From contig JAJTFA010000008.1 of the NCBI GenBank assembly GCA_021299635.1, positions 1-64,000 of the forward strand: 64,000 nt of DNA, given 5' to 3'. This document shows positions 24,948 through 34,131 of this stretch, piece after piece. Both the position numbers and the translations under genes were made by a program. A model generated the notes under the pieces. The model saw only the letters and a program-made list of their open reading frames with translations, had not been told where the DNA came from and did not search any database. Position 1 is the first letter of the stretch, and every line of letters begins with the position of its first letter. Source of the stretch: Sphingobacteriales bacterium. Its GTDB lineage: Bacteria > Bacteroidota > Bacteroidia > UKL13-3.

Positions 24948-26497
24948 TAAAATCTGATTCCGGTTGTAAGTGCAAAGTTGTAAGCGGTAAAGCGGTTTTC
25001 ACCAACAGGCGCTGCCTTTCCCTGAAGTGTGTAGGGCTGAATATAATCTGTTCCGGTAAGTGCTGATATAGCAAAGTCTACAAACATACGGTCGAACACC
25101 ATACCAAATCCACCGCTGTACAACTGCCTCTGTAAGTTTGTTTCATTTACATTAAATACAGTTGTTTTATAAGGACTTCCTATTAATCCCCACCCTGCAC
25201 GTAAGCGATAAGAATCAGCCAGGTTACCGCTTGCATCATCAAACTTAAATTCTGCACCAATGCGATAATTCATACTTTGCTGCAGGTTATTGCGTGCTGC
25301 CTGATTGGTATTGCTGTAATCAATATTATTAGATTTAAATTGTGCAGAGGCATAGTCAACCATTTCTACATCTGCACTGATGAGTCCAAAGGAAGAGAAT
25401 ACAAAGGCCATACTACCGGTATAGCGCGCAGGTGTTAATACCTGGTACTCTACAAAATCCTTGCTCTGCGGATCGTAGGTATTGGTGGTATTGGTAAAAA
25501 ATCCGGTGGTGGTATATCTGAATTCATCTCTGATATTAATGCGCGCAGGTGTTTGTGCCGAAACCCCGAATCTGAAGAAATCTACCGGCTTCACAATTAC
25601 ACCAAACCTGCCACTTACACCTGAGCCGGCTGCACTGATATCTGAAGTTATACGTGCACCTTTATAAGAATTAATATGATCGGCAGCCACAACCTGCTCA
25701 TCAAAACTTTCTGTTTTTTCATATCGGATATTTGTAAACACCAGGGAGGCACCAACATAAATCATATTGCTAATATTGGCTCCGGCAGATACATTGTATT
25801 CATAAATAGCACCTCTCATACTGCCCTGTATGGATTGTTTCAGGTTGTAATTGGCTGCATTAGCTAGTCTGGAGGTGTAGGAATTGGTAGAGCTAGGCAT
25901 GGTGTCTATTAAATAAGTTGTCCATGCTTGTGCACCTAAATCATTCCTATAATTATTCAGTGGGTCATTAACATTGCTGTTTCGGTATTGTGACACATCT
26001 GTTCCGTTGGCCTGTTCAACCAGATAGTCCAGCACAGAACTATTGGTGTTGATGCCGTTGATGGTAAAATTTTGCTGAAAAGAACCTACACGGTTTAGGC
26101 CGGCTGCAAAGTTAATGCTTACCAAACCGCTCACGCGGTCTTGCCCCATATCGTTATATACTTTGCTAACCACAAATCCCATACTGGGAATATGAAAACC
26201 TGTGCGGCTGTCGCTTGCGCTGGTACCAAAATAGTTGGAGTTGCTTATGTCGGCATTAATACCCATAGAAAGGTGGGCTTCATTTCTTCTGTATAAACCC
26301 AGTCCGGCCGGATTAATTTGCAGTGCAGAATAATCGGCACCAACAGCACCAAATGCATTACCCATGCCTTGTGAACGTGCAGTTCCCATGGTTTGGTTTT
26401 GTGAAAACCGAAGCAGGTCTGATACATTTTGTGCAGATGCAGCAGGAATTTGAAAGGCAAGCAGGGCGCCTGCCATGAAAACAGGAATGATTTTCAT
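24947..26497 (-). CDS. FadL/OmpP1/TodX-like outer-membrane porin
   Basis: 516 residues. Signal peptide (MKIIPVFMAGALLAFQIPAASA), then the family N-terminus FSQNQTMGTARSQGMGNAFGAVGADYSALQINPAGLGLYR, which forms the inward plug. Some fourteen amphipathic strands follow, ending in the C-terminal strand NFALTTGIRF. FadL-type porins admit long-chain fatty acids or other hydrophobic molecules. Co-transcription with the patatin phospholipase gives a plausible pair: import of a lipid and its cytosolic hydrolysis (inference). Confidence 0.88.
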   Translation of the reverse strand: MKIIPVFMAGALLAFQIPAASAQNVSDLLRFSQNQTMGTARSQGMGNAFGAVGADYSALQINPAGLGLYRRNEAHLSMGINADISNSNYFGTSASDSRTGFHIPSMGFVVSKVYNDMGQDRVSGLVSINFAAGLNRVGSFQQNFTINGINTNSSVLDYLVEQANGTDVSQYRNSNVNDPLNNYRNDLGAQAWTTYLIDTMPSSTNSYTSRLANAANYNLKQSIQGSMRGAIYEYNVSAGANISNMIYVGASLVFTNIRYEKTESFDEQVVAADHINSYKGARITSDISAAGSGVSGRFGVIVKPVDFFRFGVSAQTPARINIRDEFRYTTTGFFTNTTNTYDPQSKDFVEYQVLTPARYTGSMAFVFSSFGLISADVEMVDYASAQFKSNNIDYSNTNQAARNNLQQSMNYRIGAEFKFDDASGNLADSYRLRAGWGLIGSPYKTTVFNVNETNLQRQLYSGGFGMVFDRMFVDFAISALTGTDYIQPYTLQGKAAPVGENRFTAYNFALTTGIRF

Positions 26498-26534
26498 GAT
26501 GTGCTATGTTTGTTTAAATACACTTGAATATGAA

Positions 26535-27800
26535 TTATCTCGGGCGGGTTGCAGGTCTGCTCATGCCACCACCGCCACCACCAATAGATCTGCCACCGCC
26601 ATCACTCCCAATGTTTCTGCCACCGCTGTTTGCAGGTGGGGCACTGTATCTGGGTGTGGAAGGAGGGTTGTATGTTGGAGGCAACGTGCCGTTTGATGGA
26701 GCCGAATAGTTTCCATTATTCGGCAGATATCGGTTGTCCTGCGGTGCCACTTGCTCCAGGTTATCTCGCTGCGGATTGGCAGGAGGTGAAGGTCTGTATT
26801 GCTCATAACCCTGCTGTGTAGCTTGTTGTTGCTGCACCGATGGTTGGTAGCTTTTATACGCAGGAGGTGCAGTAGCTATCTGATTGGCCGGAGGAATATA
26901 TACGATGCGACCATTTATGTTTTCTAACCTGGCTGCACCTGTTGCCTGCGGCTGGCCGATGCTTCGGGCGGCATCTGTTCCTGCAGGGTTCATGGTATTC
27001 ATACCCGGATTTGAAGGCGGGGTGCTTGAACCCATAGAAGGTCTGGGTCTGCCCAATGCAGGCGTGCTTGCAGTTGATTCGCCATCACGGTAGATGATGA
27101 TGGGCCTGTTCCATCCCCAGCCGCCCCACCATGGATCGTACCAAGCGTTACAGCCCCAGTTATTCCATCCCCAGCCATTGTTCCAGTTATTCCATCCCCA
27201 ACCATTATTCCAGTTATTCCAACCCCAACCATTGTTCCAGTTATTCCATCCCCAACCATTGTTCCAGTTATTCCAACCCCAACCATTATTCCAGTTATTC
27301 CATCCCCAACCATTATTTAAGCCAATGCTCCATGATGGTCCCCAGCCTCCCCAGTTATTCCAGCCCAAACCAATATTCCAGTTATTCCATAATCCATTAT
27401 TTGCTCCGTAAAGCCTGCGCAACCTGCGATTTTCTCTACGTGCTTCTCTGGCAGCTTCTCTTTCATCAAAAGGGGGGCGCGGATTTGGATCGTAAAAGCC
27501 GGAAAGGTGAGGGTACAATTTATATAATGAATCTTGTTTAGCCTTGTATTCAGGATAACCAATGGATGCATTTGGATTGGCTGTTTCTTCAATGCTATTC
27601 GTAGGCCTCGGGTCACCATATTGAGGCGGATGCTTGCGTATTAGAGAGTCAACATCTACATCCCTTATAATAACTGCCTTATTGCCGCGTTGTTTTCTGC
27701 TGTAATAAACGTCATCATCGGTATTGCCAAATTGCTTGCCTGTTCCGCAAGAGGCAATGATGAGGAGCAGTGCTGGTAATATGCTTATGATTCTATTCAT
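26535..27800 (-). CDS. Lipoprotein with GWGWNNWNN tandem repeats
   Basis: 421 residues from ATG 27800 (a longer frame to 27866 adds no family sequence). Signal MNRIISILPALLLIIASCG with acceptor Cys18. After a charged region (EREAAREARRENRRLRRLYG) come five full and one partial 9-residue repeats GWGWNNWNN (27-bp DNA units), then Pro-, Ser- and Gln-rich low complexity and a Gly/Arg-rich end. Trp and Asn alternate, as in surface or matrix-associated repeats; carbohydrate or protein contact is plausible but unknown. Third codon positions differ between copies, so the repeat array is not brand new. Confidence 0.75.
   Translation of the reverse strand: MNRIISILPALLLIIASCGTGKQFGNTDDDVYYSRKQRGNKAVIIRDVDVDSLIRKHPPQYGDPRPTNSIEETANPNASIGYPEYKAKQDSLYKLYPHLSGFYDPNPRPPFDEREAAREARRENRRLRRLYGANNGLWNNWNIGLGWNNWGGWGPSWSIGLNNGWGWNNWNNGWGWNNWNNGWGWNNWNNGWGWNNWNNGWGWNNWNNGWGWNNWGCNAWYDPWWGGWGWNRPIIIYRDGESTASTPALGRPRPSMGSSTPPSNPGMNTMNPAGTDAARSIGQPQATGAARLENINGRIVYIPPANQIATAPPAYKSYQPSVQQQQATQQGYEQYRPSPPANPQRDNLEQVAPQDNRYLPNNGNYSAPSNGTLPPTYNPPSTPRYSAPPANSGGRNIGSDGGGRSIGGGGGGMSRPATRPR
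27148..27320. repeat. 27-bp tandem repeat inside the WNN lipoprotein gene
   Basis: Six near-identical 27-bp units (CCA-CCATT-TTCCAGTTATTCC type) encode GWGWNNWNN. Copies differ mainly at single positions in an alternating manner, implying higher-order duplication. Confidence 0.85.
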
Positions 27801-27839
27801 ACATGAATATTTTACTGATACAAAATAACAACTAAAAAC

Positions 27840-27847
27840 TATTTTTG
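27840..27847 (+). promoter_or_regulatory. Promoter -7 box (TATTTTTG) for proS
   Basis: TATTTTTG lies 60 nt before the proS ATG at 27908, giving a leader of about 55 nt. Confidence 0.5.
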
Positions 27848-27907
27848 TCCGCAAGACATAAAACAATTGACAAATAATATTCCAAACTTATCATTTCGTA
27901 AAAAATA

Positions 27908-29386
27908 ATGGAAATTAAGAAGGTAAAACGCAGCGAAGACTACAGTGCATGGTACAACAATCTGGTTAAAAATGCTGATTTAGCAGAGCATTCAGCGGTT
28001 AAGGGCTGTATGGTAATTAAACCCTATGGATATGCCATTTGGGAAAAAATGCAGGCTGAACTGGACAGAAGATTTAAAGAAACAGGACATCAGAATGCTT
28101 ATTTTCCATTATTTGTTCCTAAAAGTTTGTTTGAGGCGGAAGAAAAAAATGCCGAAGGTTTTGCCAAAGAATGCGCGGTGGTTACACATTATCGTTTAAA
28201 AACAGATCCTGCCAATCCGGGCAAACTCATGGTAGATCCGGAAGCAAAACTGGAAGAAGAACTGGTGGTTAGGCCAACCAGCGAAGCCATTATCTGGAAT
28301 ACGTATAGAGACTGGATACAATCCTACCGGGATTTGCCTATTTTAATTAACCAATGGGCCAATGTGGTTAGATGGGAAATGCGCACCCGCTTGTTTTTGC
28401 GCACGGCCGAATTTTTATGGCAGGAAGGACATACCGCACATGCAACCAAAGAAGAAGCGTTAGCAGAAACCAAACAAATGTTAGAGGTATATGCTGATTT
28501 TGCAGAAAACGTATTGGCTGTGCCGGTAATAAAAGGAGTTAAAACAGAAAATGAGCGTTTTGCCGGTGCCGATGAAACATATTGCATAGAAGGTTTAATG
28601 CAGGATGGTAAGGCTTTGCAGATGGGTACATCACATTTCTTGGGGCAAAATTTTGCCAAAGCTTTTGAAGTAAAATATGTTACCAAAGAAAACAAACAGG
28701 AATATGTTTGGGCCACTTCATGGGGTGTGTCTACCCGTTTGATGGGTGCACTGATTATGAGCCATAGTGATGATGAAGGGTTGGTTTTACCTCCCAATCT
28801 TGCACCAATTCAAATTGTGATTGTGCCTATTTATCGCAAGGATGAAGAAAAAGTATTAGTGATAGAGAAAGCCCGTGCCATACAACATTTGTTAAAAGCA
28901 AAAAATATTTCTGTAAAACTGGATGATCGAGATAATATGACTCCCGGATTTAAGTTTGCCGAGTATGAATTAAAAGGTGTGCCTGTTAGGATTGCCATTG
29001 GCCCGCGTGATGTGCAAAATGGAACAGTTGAAGTGGCCAGACGTGATACCAAAGAAAAACAGGTGATGAGCATGATTGATTTGGAGCATAAAATGGAGCA
29101 TCTGCTTACACAAATTCAATCTAACCTTTATCAGCGTGCATTGGATTTTAGAGACGAGCATATTACTGCGGTAAATAGTTGGGAAGAATTTAAGAATGTA
29201 CTTGAAAATAAAACTGGTTTTATTAGCGCACACTGGGACGGAACCGGTGAAACAGAGCAGAAAATAAAGGAAGAAACCAAAGCCACCATACGCTGTATTC
29301 CTTTGAGCAATGTGCACGAGGCGGGTACATGCGTATATAGCGGAAAGCCCAGCACACAGCGTGTGCTCTTTGCAAAAGCGTATTAA
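27908..29386 (+). CDS. proS: Prolyl-tRNA synthetase (short, eukaryote/archaeon-like type)
   Basis: 492 residues, without the editing insertion of the long bacterial form. Class II motifs: [40 protein letters not shown] (motif 2 region with RWEMRTR), the Pro-specific [30 protein letters not shown], and a C-terminal anticodon-binding domain with [21 protein letters not shown]. It charges tRNA-Pro. It overlaps no neighbour and is followed 15 bp later by an unknown gene on the same strand. Confidence 0.96.
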   Translation: MEIKKVKRSEDYSAWYNNLVKNADLAEHSAVKGCMVIKPYGYAIWEKMQAELDRRFKETGHQNAYFPLFVPKSLFEAEEKNAEGFAKECAVVTHYRLKTDPANPGKLMVDPEAKLEEELVVRPTSEAIIWNTYRDWIQSYRDLPILINQWANVVRWEMRTRLFLRTAEFLWQEGHTAHATKEEALAETKQMLEVYADFAENVLAVPVIKGVKTENERFAGADETYCIEGLMQDGKALQMGTSHFLGQNFAKAFEVKYVTKENKQEYVWATSWGVSTRLMGALIMSHSDDEGLVLPPNLAPIQIVIVPIYRKDEEKVLVIEKARAIQHLLKAKNISVKLDDRDNMTPGFKFAEYELKGVPVRIAIGPRDVQNGTVEVARRDTKEKQVMSMIDLEHKMEHLLTQIQSNLYQRALDFRDEHITAVNSWEEFKNVLENKTGFISAHWDGTGETEQKIKEETKATIRCIPLSNVHEAGTCVYSGKPSTQRVLFAKAY

Positions 29387-29401
29387 GAATGAATCAAGCA
29401 T

Positions 29402-30082
29402 ATGGAATCAAAGATTAAAGATATTCAGCACCTGCTTTGTGAGAAATCAAACACCAAGCAACAGGCGTTTCAGGTTACCCTCAATACATTTGCCACTTTA
29501 AAAAAGGTAATGAAAGAAGTGGCGGATGATTTATTTCCTTGCCTAGCCGAAGATGCACCGAGAGTGGAGATTAAATATACCGAGAAAGGCGATTTTGAAG
29601 CGCATCTGAAATTTTCTGGTGATACACTGGTGGTGATGATGCATACCAATATTTTTGATTTTGACGAATCGCATTACGTGTTAAAAAATCCATATATAAA
29701 GGAAGACCCCATGCGAGAATTCTGTGGATTAATTCAGGTTTATAATTTTTTAGCAGATTCTATTAAATACAACCGTGAGCAGGATATAGGCTACCTGATT
29801 GGACGTATTTTTGTGAATAAGGAAAAACATTTTTTTATTGACGGGAAACGACCACTTTCCTTTCTATACAGTGATATTGCAAAGAATCAGATCACGGAAG
29901 AGGTGCTTAGGAATATAATAGAAGAGGCGATGCTGTTCTGTTTGAATTTTGACTTACTCGCACCTCCGTTAGATGCAATTAGTTATATTAGTGTAGAGCA
30001 AAAAAATCTGATGAGTCATTCATCAGGGATGCCAACCGGAAAACGATTAGGCTTTATGATGAGCAGTGAACCGGAGGATTAA
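29402..30082 (+). CDS. Conserved hypothetical protein downstream of proS
   Basis: 226 residues, soluble, no signal peptide. Segments that look structured: VTLNTFATLKKVMKEVADDLFP, an anti-parallel strand pair around RVEIKYTEKGDFEAHLKFSGDTLVVMMHT, and a hydrophobic FCGLIQVYNFLADSIKYNREQDIGYLIGRIFVNKE. No catalytic motif was recognised. It starts 16 nt after the proS stop and is probably co-transcribed. I recognise it only as a Bacteroidota-type hypothetical. Confidence 0.65.
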   Translation: MESKIKDIQHLLCEKSNTKQQAFQVTLNTFATLKKVMKEVADDLFPCLAEDAPRVEIKYTEKGDFEAHLKFSGDTLVVMMHTNIFDFDESHYVLKNPYIKEDPMREFCGLIQVYNFLADSIKYNREQDIGYLIGRIFVNKEKHFFIDGKRPLSFLYSDIAKNQITEEVLRNIIEEAMLFCLNFDLLAPPLDAISYISVEQKNLMSHSSGMPTGKRLGFMMSSEPED

Positions 30083-30083
30083 A

Positions 30084-30584
30084 CTAAAGGGCTATTTTTC
30101 TCTGATAAACCTGAAAGGAATAATCATACTTATTTTTCTCATCAGCTGTGTGTTTTTCATCTTTAGTGCACTCCCAATCATGTGTTGGTAGCGCTGGGAA
30201 AAAGGTGTCTGCATCAAATTGGTGGTGTATGCGGGTAAGATAAATTTTATTGGCAATGGGCAGGGTTAATTCATAAATAGTGCCTCCACCGGTAATAAAC
30301 AGTTCGGTTTCACCTGATGCTTCAGCATGTTTTAAGGCATCATCCAGATGGGGAAAAACAAAACATCCTTCAATTGCTAAACTTGTTTGTCTGCTTATAA
30401 CCATATTGGTTCTACCGGGCAGCGGTCTTCCGATACTTTCATAAGTTTTCCTGCCCATCACAATGGTATGGCCAAGTGTTGTTTGTTTAAAGTATTTTAG
30501 ATCGGCAGGTAGATGGCATAGCAATTCGTTGTTTTTACCAATTCCGTTTTTTTCATCTGCAATAACAATAAGTGAAATAAGCAT
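30084..30584 (-). CDS. folA: Dihydrofolate reductase
   Basis: 166 residues. NADPH-dependent reduction of dihydrofolate to tetrahydrofolate. N-terminus SLIVIADEKNGIGKNNELLCHLPADLKYFKQTT contains the active-site Asp in PADLKYF. Also seen: the cofactor motif VMGRKTYESIGRPLPGR, LFITGGGTIYE, and TFFP near the end. Typical length. Convergent with the hypothetical gene (1 bp apart) and divergent from the methyltransferase gene. Confidence 0.96.
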   Translation of the reverse strand: MLISLIVIADEKNGIGKNNELLCHLPADLKYFKQTTLGHTIVMGRKTYESIGRPLPGRTNMVISRQTSLAIEGCFVFPHLDDALKHAEASGETELFITGGGTIYELTLPIANKIYLTRIHHQFDADTFFPALPTHDWECTKDEKHTADEKNKYDYSFQVYQRKIAL

Positions 30585-30588
30585 AATA

Positions 30589-30596
30589 TATATTTG
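30589..30596 (+). promoter_or_regulatory. Promoter -7 box (TATATTTG) for the methyltransferase gene
   Basis: TATATTTG lies 9 nt before the ATG at 30606; an upstream start at 30594 would lie in the promoter itself, so 30606 is chosen. Confidence 0.6.
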
Positions 30597-30605
30597 TTTT
30601 CAAAA

Positions 30606-31067
30606 ATGGTTATAAAAAAGGGAAATAACATAGTTATTAAGCAATTCATTCTTGTGTGGATTCAGTTTGCTGCAATGCTGGTTATCGGACTCATGCAGCA
30701 CCGCGCACTTATGCATGCATGGCCAGTTTCTTTTGTTGTAGTTTCTTTTTTGCTTGCGGGAAGTGCATTTATTGCGTTCAGAAAAAGCAAATTCAGTGTT
30801 ATGCCTGAACCCAGTGCAAACGGTCAACTTATAACCCGTGGACCATATAAATTTATTAGGCATCCCATGTATTTGGCTATTTTATTGTTTGCAGCAGGTA
30901 TGTGTTCACATGAGCCTTCATGGCCTTCTATTTTAGTTGCCTCAATTCTATTTATTAATATGTATATAAAAATAGAAATGGAGGAGAAATTACTTGCTCA
31001 GCAATACAAAGAGGACTTTACCCGCTATAGTCAACATACCTATAAACTTATTCCTGGATTATGGTAG
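30606..31067 (+). CDS. Isoprenylcysteine carboxyl methyltransferase-like membrane protein
   Basis: 153 residues with three to four membrane helices. The family signature is visible in ITRGPYKFIRHPMYLAILLF (the RHPxY motif) and in the C-terminal EEKLLAQQYKEDFTRYSQHTYKLIPG, which builds the SAM-binding site of ICMT/PEMT-type methyltransferases. The acceptor is unknown; bacterial members methylate lipids or small molecules. Monocistronic. Confidence 0.83.
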   Translation: MVIKKGNNIVIKQFILVWIQFAAMLVIGLMQHRALMHAWPVSFVVVSFLLAGSAFIAFRKSKFSVMPEPSANGQLITRGPYKFIRHPMYLAILLFAAGMCSHEPSWPSILVASILFINMYIKIEMEEKLLAQQYKEDFTRYSQHTYKLIPGLW

Positions 31068-31101
31068 CCTAAATGAGCATGATGAATAAAAAAGGGACAG
31101 G

Positions 31102-32538
31102 TTATCCTAAGCTTTTTATCTCACTCACCAACTCGGTTAGTGCTTTTTTTGCATCACCAAACAGCATGCTTGTTTTTGGACGGTAAAATAGTTCATTCTC
31201 TATTCCGGCATAGCCGGCTTTCATGCTGCGTTTATTTACAATAACATTGGCTGCATTTTCCACTTCCAGAATGGGCATACCATAAATAGGAGAGGCCGGA
31301 TCTGTTTTGGCTGCAGGGTTCACCACATCATTGGCACCAACTACCAGCACCACATCTGTGGTAGCAAATTCAGGATTGATTTCTTCCATCTCTACGAGTT
31401 TATCATAACTCACATTGCTTTCTGCAAGTAATACATTCATATGTCCGGGCATGCGTCCAGCTACCGGATGTATGGCATATTTTACTTCCACACCTTCTGC
31501 TTCAAGTAAAGTTTCCAACTCGTGCACCACATGCTGCGCCTGAGCAACGGCAAGGCCATAACCCGGAACAATTACTACTTTCTTTGCATACTTCATTAAT
31601 ATGGCTGCATCAGACTTGGATACCTCCTTAATGGTACCCTGAACGCTGCTTGAGTTACCTGCTGCTGCAGTGTTGCTGCCACCAAAATTGCCAATTAATA
31701 CATTCAGCAGGGATCGGTTCATGGCATTACACATCACAATAGTGAGCAAGGTGCCTGCCGAGCCAACCAGAATGCCACCAATGAGCATTACCTTATTATC
31801 GTATAAGAAACCACCGCAGGCTGCCGCCACACCTGTAAATGAATTAAGTAATGAAATGACAACAGGCATATCTGCACCACCAATAGGCATCACGAAAAAT
31901 ACACCATATATCAAGGCCAATGCCAGTAACAGATAAAACTCAGTTTGAAATTCTTCTGATCTCATGGCAACTACATTGTAAGCAAAGAATATAATAACAA
32001 GTAATAAGCCAATGCTTAGGTATTGCTGCAAAGGGAAAGATCTATCTTTAACCTTTCCGCTTAGCTTACCCCAGGCAATCATACTGCCAGAGAAGGAAAC
32101 AGAACCAATAATTAACCCGGTGATAATGGTAAGCAGCAAACCTGTTTTCTCACCTCCGGAATTCGCTGCTAAAAATAAGTTGATATCAGTTGTGATGTGC
32201 TGGAACTCAATTATGGATATGAGCATGGCACATGCCCCGCCCATACCATTAAATAAACTCACCATTTCCGGCATGGCTGTCATTTGCACGCGTTTGGCAG
32301 CCACCCAACCTATAAAAGTTCCAACTAAAAGCCCGCCAAAAATAAAAGGCAGATTTTTTAAGGATTGCCCATCAGGGCCTTTGTATAAAAATATGGTGCC
32401 AAAAATGGCTATTGTCATTCCTATGGCTGCATATATATTGCCCTTTCTGGCTGTTGCCGGATTACCCAGAAATTTTAATCCTGCTATAAATGATACCGAA
32501 GCAAGAAGGTATATTACCTGAAGTATGTTATTTCCCAT
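31102..32538 (-). CDS. pntB: Proton-translocating NAD(P) transhydrogenase, beta subunit
   Basis: 478 residues. N-terminal half with about eight or nine membrane helices, including GGLLVGTFIGWVAAKRVQMTAMPEMVSLFNGMGGACA. The C-terminal NADP-binding domain III starts near VVIVPGYGLAVAQAQH and carries the GANDVVNPAAKTDPASPIYGMPILEV loop and RSMKAGYAGIENELF. With PntAA and PntAB it couples hydride transfer between NADH and NADP to proton entry at the inner membrane, supplying NADPH. Last gene of a three-gene operon. Confidence 0.96.
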   Translation of the reverse strand: MGNNILQVIYLLASVSFIAGLKFLGNPATARKGNIYAAIGMTIAIFGTIFLYKGPDGQSLKNLPFIFGGLLVGTFIGWVAAKRVQMTAMPEMVSLFNGMGGACAMLISIIEFQHITTDINLFLAANSGGEKTGLLLTIITGLIIGSVSFSGSMIAWGKLSGKVKDRSFPLQQYLSIGLLLVIIFFAYNVVAMRSEEFQTEFYLLLALALIYGVFFVMPIGGADMPVVISLLNSFTGVAAACGGFLYDNKVMLIGGILVGSAGTLLTIVMCNAMNRSLLNVLIGNFGGSNTAAAGNSSSVQGTIKEVSKSDAAILMKYAKKVVIVPGYGLAVAQAQHVVHELETLLEAEGVEVKYAIHPVAGRMPGHMNVLLAESNVSYDKLVEMEEINPEFATTDVVLVVGANDVVNPAAKTDPASPIYGMPILEVENAANVIVNKRSMKAGYAGIENELFYRPKTSMLFGDAKKALTELVSEIKSLG

Positions 32539-32622
32539 GATTTAATATTTCAAAATTTATTTTAAATAATCCAAGGATAGCGGCTTTATGATTATGTGGT
32601 TAAGCCAGCCAAAACTGTTTAT

Positions 32623-32925
32623 TTACTTTTTCTTCTTAAACATCTCAAGCATACGGTCTGTAACCACAAATCCACCCACCACATTGAGTGTCCCTAGCAC
32701 CACAGCAAAAAAACCAAGAATGAGAGATGAGGTATGTTCAGCCTGACCCATTACTATGATGGAGCCGATGATAACCACACCATGAATGGCATTTGCCCCA
32801 CTCATAAGAGGCGTGTGCAAAACAGAAGGCACATGCCCGATTAACTCTATACCAACAAAAACCATAAGTATAATGAGGTAAATCATTTCAATATGGTTAT
32901 GAATGAATTGAAGAGTGGTTTCCAT
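32623..32925 (-). CDS. pntAB: NAD(P) transhydrogenase subunit alpha part 2 (membrane domain)
   Basis: 100 residues with three membrane helices. The family segment GYHVPSVLHTPLMSGANAIHGV-type sequence IELIGHVPSVLHTPLMSGANAIHGVV is present, as is the GTLNVVGGFVVTDRMLEMFK end. In this split arrangement it corresponds to domain II helices of the single-chain alpha subunit. It starts 2 bp after the pntAA stop. Confidence 0.95.
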   Translation of the reverse strand: METTLQFIHNHIEMIYLIILMVFVGIELIGHVPSVLHTPLMSGANAIHGVVIIGSIIVMGQAEHTSSLILGFFAVVLGTLNVVGGFVVTDRMLEMFKKKK

Positions 32926-32927
32926 AA

Positions 32928-34052
32928 TTATGCAGTTTGATTAAGTGAAGGATGAACGATTTTTCCCTGGTGGGTGATGAGTGTACCTTTTGTTATTTCC
33001 TCTTCCATTTCCCATTTGAAGCCATCTTTAGTGGCAAGGTGGGTCATCAGATTCTGGATATTTTTTGCATATAGTTCACTTGCATTCTGAGGTAAGGTGG
33101 ATGGCAAATTACTTTGCCCGATAATGGTAACGCCATGCTTAACAACTGCCTTATCTAATTCGCTAAGCTCACAGTTGCCGCCTTGTTCAACAGCCATATC
33201 AACTATCACGCTGCCTAGCTTCATTTTACTAACCTGCTCTGCAGTGATTAAGGTAGGTGCTTTTTTGCCCATTACCAATGCAGTAGTAATAACCAAATCA
33301 GCCTGAAATAAACTCTTATCAACGGCTTCTTTTTGTTTCTGTAAATAATCAGCCGATACTTCTTTGGCATATCCACCTTCTACTTTGGCAGCTTCTGCAC
33401 CTTTTACCTCAATAAATTTACCTCCAAGTGATTCAACCTGTTCTTTTGTTTCTGGTCGTACATCGGTTACCTCTACAATAGCCCCCAATCTTTTAGCTGT
33501 GGCCACTGCCTGCAAACCTGCAACACCTGCTCCGTAAATTAGAACCCTGGAAGGAGTGATGGTTCCTGCTGCCGTCATCATCAGCGGAAAAATTTTACCC
33601 AGTGCATTTGCTCCAATGATGACTGTTTTATATCCGGCCAGATTGCTTTGTGAACTCAAAGCATCCATACTTTGGGCGCGTGATATTCTGGGGATGGCAT
33701 CCATTGAAAAAGAACTGATACCTTGCTGTGCAAGTTTTGCAATGAGTTCAGAATGGTGAAGGTGATATAGAAAGGAAATTAATACACTTCCATTTTTCAT
33801 AGACATCATTTCCTGCTCGGTTGGGGCATTCACCTTCATTATAATATCGGCATCTTTCAGCAGGGTATGTTTATCTGATTCAATGCTACAACCGGCCTGC
33901 TCATAAGTCTTATCGGAAAAGTTTGATGCATATCCGGCATCCTGCTCAATCATACAAGTGTAGCCCTGCTTAATAAATTGCTGGGCAACGGCAGGAGTAA
34001 TTGCCACCCGCTTTTCTCCAGCTTTGCTTTCTTTTAGTATGGCTATTTTCAC
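32928..34052 (-). CDS. pntAA: NAD(P) transhydrogenase subunit alpha part 1 (NAD-binding domain)
   Basis: 374 residues, starting at a GTG codon (34052). Soluble NAD(H)-binding domain I, similar to alanine dehydrogenase: KESKAGEKRVAITPAVAQ, the Rossmann motif VLIYGAGVAGLQAVATAKRLGAIVEVTDVRPE, and VIVDMAVEQGGNCE. First gene of the pnt operon; no TAnnTTTG box was found within 80 bp upstream. Confidence 0.96.
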   Translation of the reverse strand: MKIAILKESKAGEKRVAITPAVAQQFIKQGYTCMIEQDAGYASNFSDKTYEQAGCSIESDKHTLLKDADIIMKVNAPTEQEMMSMKNGSVLISFLYHLHHSELIAKLAQQGISSFSMDAIPRISRAQSMDALSSQSNLAGYKTVIIGANALGKIFPLMMTAAGTITPSRVLIYGAGVAGLQAVATAKRLGAIVEVTDVRPETKEQVESLGGKFIEVKGAEAAKVEGGYAKEVSADYLQKQKEAVDKSLFQADLVITTALVMGKKAPTLITAEQVSKMKLGSVIVDMAVEQGGNCELSELDKAVVKHGVTIIGQSNLPSTLPQNASELYAKNIQNLMTHLATKDGFKWEMEEEITKGTLITHQGKIVHPSLNQTA

Positions 34053-34131
34053 TTTGGTGGGTTTAATTTCTTTCCAACTAAGTGCAAAAAATTCATTTTT
34101 CCAAGAAACGGATAAACTTAATATTTGACCA

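Noticed and set aside
27094..27541. Plus-strand proline/tyrosine repeat ORFs opposite the WNN lipoprotein gene
   Set aside because: Artefact of the 27-bp repeat read on the wrong strand.
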